From Chitinophagaceae bacterium (GTDB taxonomy: Bacteria; Bacteroidota; Bacteroidia; Chitinophagales; Chitinophagaceae): a stretch of 5,098 nt of DNA. Shown here piece by piece: positions 1 to 5,098 of this stretch (positions are counted from its first letter, which is position 1; each line of letters opens with the position of its first letter). The stretch is from positions 1 to 5,098 of the forward strand of contig JALOMZ010000179.1 of the NCBI GenBank assembly GCA_025455205.1. The letters are read 5' to 3'. A program made the position numbers and the translations under genes. The notes below the pieces were generated by a model. The model did not search any database. It saw only the letters and a program-made list of their open reading frames with translations, and had not been told where the DNA came from.

Positions 1-75
1 GATTCCAATTCGACAGCAAAAAACGAACCTCCCCCCAGAAATCAGGGTGTCCCATTCCGGAAATTTTACGTTATC

Positions 76-89
76 CTGACAATTGTCAG
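76..89. repeat. 14-bp perfect palindrome at the exporter stop codon
   Basis: CTGACAATTGTCAG reads the same on both strands and can fold as a 5-bp stem with an AATT loop. It spans the TGA stop (86-88) of the minus-strand exporter gene. No run of T follows it on the minus strand, so it is not a typical intrinsic terminator. It could be a weak 3' stem protecting the transcript, a protein-binding palindrome or chance. The rest of bases 1-85 shows no gene. Confidence 0.3.
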
Positions 90-2521
90 CCCTTTGCCTG
101 GCCCGGTTGCTGCTTGAGCAATGCCAGCATGATCACCGGCAGGAACACCAAATTTGTGAGTGTAGCTACCAGCAGGGTGAAGGAAGTAAGCCAGCCCAGG
201 GCGAAAGTGCCGCCAAAACCGCTGAACATGAAGATCACGAAACCTGCCACCAATACCAGCGAGGTATAAATGATGCTGATGCCTGTATGGCGAATGGTGG
301 AGGTGGTGGTGGCCAGTATGTTGTTGTGGTGAGCCGGCAGTTCCTGCTTGTAGTTCACCAGGAAGCGGATGGTTACGTCAATGGCTATGCCCAGGGCCAC
401 ACTGAATACCAGTACGGTGGAGGGCTTCAGTGCCACGCCGGCCCAACCCATTACCCCGGCGGTTACCAGCAGGGGAATGATATTGGGAATGAGTGAGCAC
501 AGCAATATCCGCACTGAGCGGAAGAGGTACAACATGGTAAGGGCAATAAGCAGGAAGGCCCAGAAAATGCTTTCCTTGAGGCCGTTGATGATGAAACGGC
601 TGCCCTCCAGGTAGGTTACAGAGCTGCCTGTAAAGTGAATTTTGTACGTGCTGTCGAACACAGCCACCTGCCGGCCATCCGGACTGTCGGGGTTGGCAGG
701 TTCCAGGGAAGCCAGGTTAAAGATGGTATCGGCCTTCAGCCGGAAGCTGTCGAGCAGGCTGGCCAGGCGCACGGTGCCCACGTCGGCCATGTTCACGCTG
801 ATACGGGCCTCCTGTTTGTTGCTGTCTATAAAGGTTTTGGTGAGTTTGGCCAGCTGGCTGCTGGTGTCGCCACCGCCATTGCCGCGCAGGTAGGGTGCCA
901 GAAAAGCCATGTCAAATTCATTGGGCACCATATAGCTGAGGCTGTCGCCATCATAATAGGCCTGCTTGGCAAACTTGAGACCCTCCACCAGGCTCAGCGG
1001 CCGGGCCACTTCGGGATACTGGTGCAGGTACTCCGCCAGTTCATCCATCTTCACAATGGTCTTCAGGTTGCGGGTGATGGCCCCTTTTTTGCCGGCATCC
1101 ACCACAATCTCCAGCGGCATTACGCCTCCGAAATTTTTCTCAAACCACTTGAGATCTGTATAAATGCGGTCGCTCTTGGGCAGGTCGTCCACAATATACC
1201 CCACCGCCTTCAATTGCAGCATGCCCGCCACGGATGCCACCAGTACCGCCACAGTAATGGCATACACCAGCTTGCGGCGCTGCAGCACCCAATACTCCAC
1301 GCGCACCAGCAGGTTCTCCAGGAATTTGTTGCGCAGGTAACGGGTGTGCCGCTCGCGGGGCGGTTCCAGATAGCTGAGAATGGCTGGTATCAGGATCAGC
1401 GAAATCACAAAGATGACCATGATGTTTATGCCTGCCACAATGCCGAATTCCTTGAGCAGGGCGCTTTCCGTAAGGGCAAACACCGCAAAGCCCACGGCAG
1501 CGGCAATATTGCAGAACAGGGTCACGATACCCATTTTCCCCACCATGTTCAGCAACGCCTCGCGCTTGAGCTCCTGGCGCTGTGTTGCGGTAAGCCCGCC
1601 GGGAGCACCGGCCGCCAGTTCTTCCCAGCTCATATGGTACTTGTTGAGGAAATAGATGCAATTGGGTATGCCAATCACAATCATCAGCGGCGGAATAAGG
1701 GCATTGAGCAGGGTGATCTTGTAGCCCAGCAGGTGCATGGTGCCCAGTGCCCAAACCACGCCAAACAACACCACCACCAGCGAGAGGATGGTGGCACTGG
1801 CAGAACGGAAGAAAAGGATGAGGGTGATGGTGGCCAGGGCCAGTGACCCCAGCAGGAAATAGTTCATCTCGTTCTTGATCCGGTCGGCAATCTGGGTGCG
1901 GATGAGGGGCAGGCCGCTGAGGTGCACCTGCACATGGGTGTGGGCTGTATAGGCACGCGTGACTTCCACAATCTGGTTGACCACGCGGGTACGGTCCTTG
2001 CTGGCCAGCACCTGTTTGTTGATGGTGGCGCCAGCCAGGTAGGCATGGGTGGCAGGATTGTGCAACAGACCCCGGTAGAACAAAAGGTTTTCGAACAGGA
2101 ACCGGGCACTGTCTATGTCAGCCTGCGTTTGCACTGTACTGTCAAAAAGGGGAACTGACAGTAGGGCTTCAGTGGTATCGCTTTTGTACAGGTGGATGGC
2201 CGAGGGCACAGACATCAGCCCTTCCACACCCGGCACCTTTTTGATATCGGCCATCATTTGCCGGTAGGCATCAAAATGCATTTTATCGAAAAAGCGGGCA
2301 TCCTCCACCCCTATCACCAGCACGCTGCCGTCTTCCCCGAATTTCTCCTTGAAAGCCAGGTATTCCTGGTACCGGGGGTTGTCGGTGGGAATGGCCTTGG
2401 AGAATTCATAGCTCAGCTGCACGCGGCTGGCCTGCCAACCCATGATAGCGGTGGCAACGATTAGTATTAGGAGCAGGGGGATTCGATATTGCAGGATGAA
2501 CTTGCCGGTGCGGTACCACAT
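86..2521 (-). CDS. RND/MMPL-superfamily membrane exporter
   Basis: Predicted inner-membrane transporter of the RND superfamily (MMPL/Patched-like branch), 811 residues from the chosen start. Such proteins usually use the proton gradient to move lipids, hydrophobic compounds or drugs; the substrate here cannot be told. The sequence shows two repeated halves. One membrane helix (about residues 14-31) is followed by a periplasmic domain (about 32-220) and five helices (about 222-384). Another helix (about 417-435) is followed by a second periplasmic domain (about 436-650) and five helices (about 651-802). The tenth helix carries GIAIDVTIRFL (from about 711), with the acidic residue typical of the family. 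The matching place in the fourth helix reads GIPNCIYFLNKYH (about 284) and has no acid. The frame stays open upstream to a possible start at 2605, but the ATG at 2521 is preferred because MWYRTGKFILQYR directly precedes the first helix and the 28 extra residues look non-coding. It stands alone, divergent from recO. No periplasmic adaptor or outer-membrane channel gene is visible in the window. Confidence 0.9.
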   Translation of the reverse strand: MWYRTGKFILQYRIPLLLILIVATAIMGWQASRVQLSYEFSKAIPTDNPRYQEYLAFKEKFGEDGSVLVIGVEDARFFDKMHFDAYRQMMADIKKVPGVEGLMSVPSAIHLYKSDTTEALLSVPLFDSTVQTQADIDSARFLFENLLFYRGLLHNPATHAYLAGATINKQVLASKDRTRVVNQIVEVTRAYTAHTHVQVHLSGLPLIRTQIADRIKNEMNYFLLGSLALATITLILFFRSASATILSLVVVLFGVVWALGTMHLLGYKITLLNALIPPLMIVIGIPNCIYFLNKYHMSWEELAAGAPGGLTATQRQELKREALLNMVGKMGIVTLFCNIAAAVGFAVFALTESALLKEFGIVAGINIMVIFVISLILIPAILSYLEPPRERHTRYLRNKFLENLLVRVEYWVLQRRKLVYAITVAVLVASVAGMLQLKAVGYIVDDLPKSDRIYTDLKWFEKNFGGVMPLEIVVDAGKKGAITRNLKTIVKMDELAEYLHQYPEVARPLSLVEGLKFAKQAYYDGDSLSYMVPNEFDMAFLAPYLRGNGGGDTSSQLAKLTKTFIDSNKQEARISVNMADVGTVRLASLLDSFRLKADTIFNLASLEPANPDSPDGRQVAVFDSTYKIHFTGSSVTYLEGSRFIINGLKESIFWAFLLIALTMLYLFRSVRILLCSLIPNIIPLLVTAGVMGWAGVALKPSTVLVFSVALGIAIDVTIRFLVNYKQELPAHHNNILATTTSTIRHTGISIIYTSLVLVAGFVIFMFSGFGGTFALGWLTSFTLLVATLTNLVFLPVIMLALLKQQPGQAKG

Positions 2522-2676
2522 AGCCTGGTGGAAATAAATGATAAAGGCCTCCGGGCAGCCCCGGGGAGAGCCTGCCAGGTGGCGGTGAAGCGGCAAAGAA
2601 AGCAAATGATGGGCAAAGAAGTCCTGAGGCCGCTCAGCCAGCCCTTATTTTCGTGCTGATCTTACCGATCCCTTCT
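2522..2676. promoter_or_regulatory. Divergent intergenic region between exporter and recO
   Basis: These 155 bases must hold the start signals of two divergent genes unless transcripts enter from elsewhere. I looked for the Bacteroidota promoter pattern (TTTG, about 20 bases, TAnnTTTG) and found no convincing match. For recO the nearest is TATTTTCG at 2646-2653, one mismatch from the -7 box and without a good upstream TTTG. On the minus strand three TTTG words lie close together around 2600-2625, but no TAnn precedes any of them. A GGCAG/CTGCC inverted repeat surrounds a CCCCGGGG core near 2553-2577. Neither gene has a strong ribosome-binding site. The region is called by position only. Confidence 0.35.
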
Positions 2677-3414
2677 ATGCTGCAGCAAACAAAAGCCATC
2701 ATATTGCGGATAGTGCCCTATGGCGACACCAGCCTGATTGTTTCGGCATTCACGGAGCGGTATGGCATACAGCAATATATGGTAAAGGGGGCCCGTAAAG
2801 CCAGCAGGAAAGGCAGCAGCCAGTCGTCTTTTTTGCAGCCTGGCGCCCTGCTCGATCTGGTGGTGTATCATAACGAACTGAAGCAGCTGCAAATCATCCG
2901 CGAAATGAAATGGGCCTGGGTATATACCCAGGTGATGGCCAACATCAGCCGCAATGCCATTGCCCTGTATATGGTGGAGCTGCTCAGCAAATGCCTGCGC
3001 CAGCCCGAAACCAATGCCGACCTGTTTGCTTTTGCCGAACAGCACCTGCTGCTGCTGGACCAGTGCGATAATGCCGTGGCGGCCAACCTGCCCCTCTACT
3101 TCACCCTGCAGCTGGCCGCGCAACTGGGCTTCCGGATAGAGGATGAATACAATGAAGCACACCCCTACCTCGATCTTCGCGAAGGCCAATTTGTACCCGA
3201 GCCACCCATACACGGCATGTATACAGATCCCAGGCTGAGTGCCCTCACCCACGAACTATTGCAGCAGGAAAATGCCATCACCCTGTACCGGCTGAAGATG
3301 CACCACCAGCAGCGGCGGGAGCTGCTGCAGGCCTATGCGCACTTTTTTCATTACCATATCAGCGACTTCGGCCAGCTGAAGACGCTGCAGGTGTTGCAGG
3401 AGGTACTCGGGTGA
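2677..3414 (+). CDS. recO: DNA repair protein RecO
   Basis: RecO works in the RecFOR recombination-repair pathway in the cytoplasm. It binds single-stranded DNA and SSB and, with RecR, helps load RecA onto gaps. The product is 245 residues, normal for the family. The N-terminal part (about 1-80) matches the RecO OB-fold, beginning QQTKAIILRIVPYGDTSLIV and continuing through YMVKGARK and LQPGALLDLVVYHNE. The rest is the helical C-terminal domain (IALYMVELLSKCLRQPE near residues 105-120). The four-cysteine zinc site of some RecO proteins is absent; only two well-separated cysteines remain, in line with zinc-less RecO types. An in-frame GTG at 2653 would add eight residues, but the ATG at 2677 sits where RecO proteins usually begin. 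Its stop lies seven bases before the first repeat of the GxxExxY cassette. No clear terminator follows. Confidence 0.93.
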   Translation: MLQQTKAIILRIVPYGDTSLIVSAFTERYGIQQYMVKGARKASRKGSSQSSFLQPGALLDLVVYHNELKQLQIIREMKWAWVYTQVMANISRNAIALYMVELLSKCLRQPETNADLFAFAEQHLLLLDQCDNAVAANLPLYFTLQLAAQLGFRIEDEYNEAHPYLDLREGQFVPEPPIHGMYTDPRLSALTHELLQQENAITLYRLKMHHQQRRELLQAYAHFFHYHISDFGQLKTLQVLQEVLG

Positions 3415-3420
3415 AGACCT

Positions 3421-3485
3421 ACCGCCAGGGCGCAGGGAAAATTTTTACCGCCAAGGCGCAAAGGCGCAAGGATGAAATTAGTTGC
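3421..3485 (+). repeat. Left repeat: tandem copies of the ACCGCCAAGGCGC unit
   Basis: Two head-to-tail copies lie 26 bp apart. The first (3421-3437, ACCGCCAGGGCGCAGGG) is degenerate and matches the second at 14 of 17 positions. The second (3447-3471) reads ACCGCCAAGGCGCAAAGG and runs on into CGCAAGGATGAAATTAGTTG (3465-3484). Both parts recur, reversed, right of the GxxExxY gene. The first copy starts seven bases after the recO stop. An AAAATTTTT tract (3438-3446) separates the copies. Confidence 0.8.
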
Positions 3486-3536
3486 AACCCTATGTTCTTA
3501 AAAAGATCATCGGGCAATAAAGACAGATACGATCGT

Positions 3537-4007
3537 TTATTCGTGGGCTGAAGAAAATCTTTCTGGATAATTGTTCACCACCCGCTTGAATCCATCCTTG
3601 ATCAAGGGGACATTGAAATTGATCAGAAACCCCAGTGGCAAGCGAGCAAGCTTCAGGTAGGAAAGGATTTGGGCCAAATGCACCGGCAGCAGCGTCTCCA
3701 GCGCTTTCAGCTCAACAATGATTTGGTCTTCAATGAGCAGATCGATAATGAAGTCCTTCCCCGTATTCATACCTTTGTAGTAGAGGGGCAGTTTCACCTG
3801 CGCTTCGTAACCTATACCCCGCATGGAAAGTTCCATTTCGAATGCTGCTTGATACGCTGATTCCAGGAGACCAGCTCCCAAGTACCTGTGTACCTCAAGC
3901 GCACTCTCAAATATCTGCCTTGATAGATGCTCGTATTCTTTAACCTCCACTATGATCTTTTTGCCGAAAAGTAATACAGGAGGCGCAATAACGCAACAGG
4001 TAGTCAT
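3537..4007 (-). CDS. GxxExxY-family protein (PD-(D/E)XK-like)
   Basis: Member of the GxxExxY family, which is assigned to a PD-(D/E)XK nuclease-like fold; its biological role is not established. From the ATG at 4007 the product has 156 residues. The name motif is present as GLLESAY (G46, E49, Y52), preceded by EVHRYLG with H40. The possible catalytic set follows: D89 in FIIDLLIED and E99/K101 in IIVELKALE. The family's HLAQILSYLKL (H110, Q113) and LINFNV (about 128-133) segments complete a full-length domain, so the gene looks intact. The start is uncertain. The domain needs only the part from about residue 20, and the frame is open further upstream. Candidates are GTG at 4049, ATG at 4007 (AGGAGG lies 12 bases before it) and GTG at 3950, which gives the usual family length of about 137. 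ATG 4007 was chosen as the only ATG. The gene is lower in GC than its neighbours and flanked by inverted repeats, suggesting separate ancestry. Confidence 0.85.
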   Translation of the reverse strand: MTTCCVIAPPVLLFGKKIIVEVKEYEHLSRQIFESALEVHRYLGAGLLESAYQAAFEMELSMRGIGYEAQVKLPLYYKGMNTGKDFIIDLLIEDQIIVELKALETLLPVHLAQILSYLKLARLPLGFLINFNVPLIKDGFKRVVNNYPERFSSAHE

Positions 4008-4221
4008 TTGTACGAAATGCCTCCTAAAATCATCTACAAAAACATCCACTTCTGGCAGGCACCAGAGCAGATTTTGCCATTGTGAAGCCCAATCTTAATA
4101 GATACTTCCAGAATTATAATTTGCTGATTCGCATACACAGAAAGAGTTTTACGGTGTAGCTTTCGTCTGCAGCCAGATACTGGCATCATAACCTATTGGA
4201 ACACTGCAGAAGTAAAATACC
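4008..4221. other. AT-rich leader upstream of the GxxExxY gene
   Basis: This stretch holds no gene I can support; with the repeat region to its right it forms the 374-base gap before the next gene. It is AT-rich (one sampled line is 35% GC). A possible -7-like word on the minus strand, TAAGATTG (near 4090-4097), is one mismatch from TAnnTTTG but has no clear -33 partner. A 50-codon minus-strand reading frame (4034-4186) is present and not recognisable. The promoter of the GxxExxY gene should lie here or in the adjoining repeat. Confidence 0.4.
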
Positions 4222-4357
4222 CCTTTGCGTCTTAGCGCCTTGGCGGTTAATCAAATCCTTCGTATTGCCTGCTCCGCAGGAGCTTGCTCTGCGGTTGATT
4301 CGCACAGGCGAAGCCTGCCTCCCTCCTCAATAATTTCATCCTTTGCGGTGAATCAAG
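4222..4357 (-). repeat. Right repeat region, inverted relative to the left
   Basis: The inner copy (4222-4247), read on the minus strand, is ACCGCCAAGGCGCTAAGACGCAAAGG. It matches the left repeat over 13 exact bases and then with two substitutions and a one-base gap. The outer copy (4328-4349), read on minus, is ACCGCAAAGGATGAAATTATTG. It looks like the left unit with its middle deleted, joining ACCGC directly to the AGGATGAAATTA block. On the plus strand the word GCGGT(T/G)(A/G)AT(C/T) occurs three times, at 4243-4252, 4291-4300 and 4345-4354, so the region appears built from three related subunits. Confidence 0.75.
4267..4318. repeat. Overlapping hairpins (REP-like palindromic unit)
   Basis: Four short inverted repeats overlap in pairs. 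GCTCC-GCA-GGAGC (4271-4283) competes with CCGCAG...CTGCGG (4274-4294, with a one-base bulge). TTCGC-ACAG-GCGAA (4299-4312) competes with CAGGC-GAA-GCCTG (4305-4317). In addition, GCCTGC occurs directly repeated at 4267-4272 and 4313-4318. The block lies between the second and third subunits of the right repeat. It resembles a bacterial palindromic (REP-type) repeat. No function can be assigned from sequence alone. Confidence 0.6.
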
Positions 4358-4378
4358 AAAGCCCCGCCAGGGGCTCTC
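4353..4378 (-). terminator. Intrinsic terminator of the fumarylacetoacetase-family gene
   Basis: On the minus strand a stem AGCCCC-TGGC-GGGGCT (4375-4360), extendable by two more pairs across a mismatch, is followed directly by TTTCTT. It begins within a few bases of the gene's stop codon (4382-4384), the expected place for a rho-independent terminator. The T-run is interrupted by one C. The outermost copy of the repeat region starts where the T-run ends. Confidence 0.6.
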
Positions 4379-4381
4379 ACC

Positions 4382-5098
4382 TCATCCTTTCTTCTTATCC
4401 AGGATACTCCAATCCGTATCCTCCGCCACAATGGTATTGGTCAGCAACCCCAGGCCGTCTATTTCCATTTCCACCACGTCGCCATCTTGCAGCCATTGGG
4501 GTATAAAGTTGGGGTCATTCAGCTTGCCGGTGCCATTCAACTCAAGGAAGCAGCCGGTGCCCACCGTACCGCTGCCGATGACATCGCCGGGGTGCAGGGT
4601 AACGCCATAGCTGCAGCGTTCAATGATCTCGGCAAAGGTCCAGTCCATGTCGCCCACATTGCCTTCGCTCACCTGTTTGCCATTCACCCGGCAGCGCATG
4701 CCCAGGTTCCAACTCCTGCCCACATGCCCTTCTTTGGCAGGAATCTCATAGGGCGTCAGTTCGTCCAGTGTTACCAGCCAGGGTCCGATCACAGTGCTGA
4801 AGTCCTTGCCCTTGGCCGGCCCCAGGTTAAGCTTCATCTCCTCCATCTGCAGCTGGCGGGCACTCATATCGTTCATGATCATGAGGCCGCCAATGTATTC
4901 ATCTGCCGACTCAGCGGGGATATTGCGCCCATGGCGGTTAATCACAACGGCGCATTCCAGTTCAAAGTCCAGTTGCTGGAAATGATCGGGCATGCAGTAT
5001 ACCGGGCCGGGTCCCTGGATGCTGTTGTGGTTGGTGAAATAGAAGATGGGGTATTGGTCAAATTCAGGGATCATTTCCACGCCCCGGTTGCGGCGGGC
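4382..5098 (-). CDS. Fumarylacetoacetase-family hydrolase, 5' end outside window
   Basis: C-terminal 238 residues of a fumarylacetoacetate hydrolase (FAH) family enzyme; the start lies beyond base 5098. FAH itself cleaves fumarylacetoacetate to fumarate and acetoacetate at the end of tyrosine/homogentisate breakdown, but family members also act on other beta-diketo or acylpyruvate substrates. Visible family marks, counted from the window edge, are DFELE (about 44-48; the paired glutamates match metal ligands), MNDMSAR (about 75-81; the aspartate matches another ligand), GPAKGKDFSTVIGPWLV, the HPGDVIGSGTVGTG loop and the C-terminal GDVVEMEIDGLG. A GTG at 5080 could pass as a start, but the frame is open to the window end and reads ARRNRGV upstream of it, which belongs to the same domain, so the gene is cut by the window. 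It is convergent with recO and followed at once by a terminator hairpin. No other catabolic gene is visible, so the exact substrate stays open. Confidence 0.88.
   Translation of the reverse strand, partial: ARRNRGVEMIPEFDQYPIFYFTNHNSIQGPGPVYCMPDHFQQLDFELECAVVINRHGRNIPAESADEYIGGLMIMNDMSARQLQMEEMKLNLGPAKGKDFSTVIGPWLVTLDELTPYEIPAKEGHVGRSWNLGMRCRVNGKQVSEGNVGDMDWTFAEIIERCSYGVTLHPGDVIGSGTVGTGCFLELNGTGKLNDPNFIPQWLQDGDVVEMEIDGLGLLTNTIVAEDTDWSILDKKKG

Larger units (their letters stand above)
3421..4357. mobile_element. Candidate repeat-bounded GxxExxY cassette
   Basis: A stretch of about 940 bp fills the space between the 3' ends of two convergent chromosomal genes. Imperfect inverted repeats bound it: ACCGCCAAGGCGC begins the left copy at 3447 and appears reversed at 4235-4247. 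A second shared block, CGCA(A)AGGATGAAATTA(G)TTG, lies at 3465-3484 on the left and reversed at 4328-4347 on the right. The interior is visibly lower in GC (two sampled 60-base lines are 40% and 35%) than recO (67% in one sampled line) and carries one small gene of the GxxExxY family. From memory, repeats of the ACCGCCAAGGCGC type are common near such genes in environmental bacterial genomes. No transposase, target-site duplication or known insertion-sequence end is visible, so mobility is inferred from architecture only. An alternative is an old, static intergenic repeat cluster that happens to hold a gene. Confidence 0.45.

Noticed and set aside
1140..1754. Minus-strand open frame of 204 codons inside the exporter in another frame
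   Set aside because: The exporter frame is intact through the whole region with continuous domain structure, so this is not a frameshifted fragment.
635..1846. Long plus-strand open frame of about 403 codons antisense to the exporter gene
   Set aside because: It lies wholly inside the well-supported exporter gene. Its translation is rich in His, Gln and Gly with no recognisable domain, as expected for a mirror frame in GC-rich coding DNA.
2662..3252. Minus-strand open frame of about 196 codons antisense to recO
   Set aside because: Fully overlapped by the clear recO gene and without family similarity; a shadow frame.
3412..3446. Intrinsic terminator for recO
   Set aside because: The sequence after the stop has a T-run (3442-3446) but no stable GC-rich stem directly before it.
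4034..4186. Minus-strand 50-codon frame starting ATG at 4186, upstream of and overlapping the GxxExxY start region
   Set aside because: No recognisable family, no clear ribosome-binding site, and short enough to arise by chance in AT-rich DNA. Noted in case relatives conserve it.
4225..4506. Plus-strand open frame of 93 codons across the right repeat and the FAH gene end
   Set aside because: It crosses repeats and a terminator hairpin and then runs antisense to a supported gene; no domain similarity.
5078..5080. GTG at 5080 as the start of the FAH-family gene
   Set aside because: The frame continues open to the window end with family-like residues (ARRNRGV), and FAH-family proteins of this type are longer, so the real start is outside the window.

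Overview
The window looks like chromosomal DNA from a member of the Bacteroidota, most likely a fairly GC-rich Chitinophagaceae-type genome. This is an inference from protein character: the RecO, RND-exporter and fumarylacetoacetase-family sequences all read like those of that group. Upstream regions also lack strong Shine-Dalgarno sites, as is usual there. No RNA genes, CRISPR arrays or known transposases are visible.

Layout, left to right. Bases 1-85 hold no gene, apart from a short perfect palindrome overlapping the first stop codon. A large RND/MMPL-type membrane exporter (86-2521) runs on the minus strand. A 155-bp divergent intergenic region separates it from recO (2677-3414, plus strand), a DNA-repair mediator. 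Between the 3' ends of recO and a convergent minus-strand fumarylacetoacetase-family gene (4382 to beyond the window end) lies about 970 bp of different character. It is lower in GC, carries one small minus-strand gene of the GxxExxY family (a PD-(D/E)XK-like fold), and is bounded on both sides by imperfect inverted repeats built on the word ACCGCCAAGGCGC. The right-hand repeat region also contains overlapping hairpins and abuts the likely intrinsic terminator of the fumarylacetoacetase-family gene.

The exporter, recO and the hydrolase are ordinary chromosomal genes with no evident shared pathway. The notable part is the repeat-bounded GxxExxY cassette at about 3421-4357. It sits in a convergent 3'-3' intergenic space, where an insertion disrupts no gene. 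I read it as a candidate non-autonomous or self-associated mobile/repeat element whose only visible protein is a predicted nuclease-like fold. This mobility is inference: no transposase and no target-site duplication were found.
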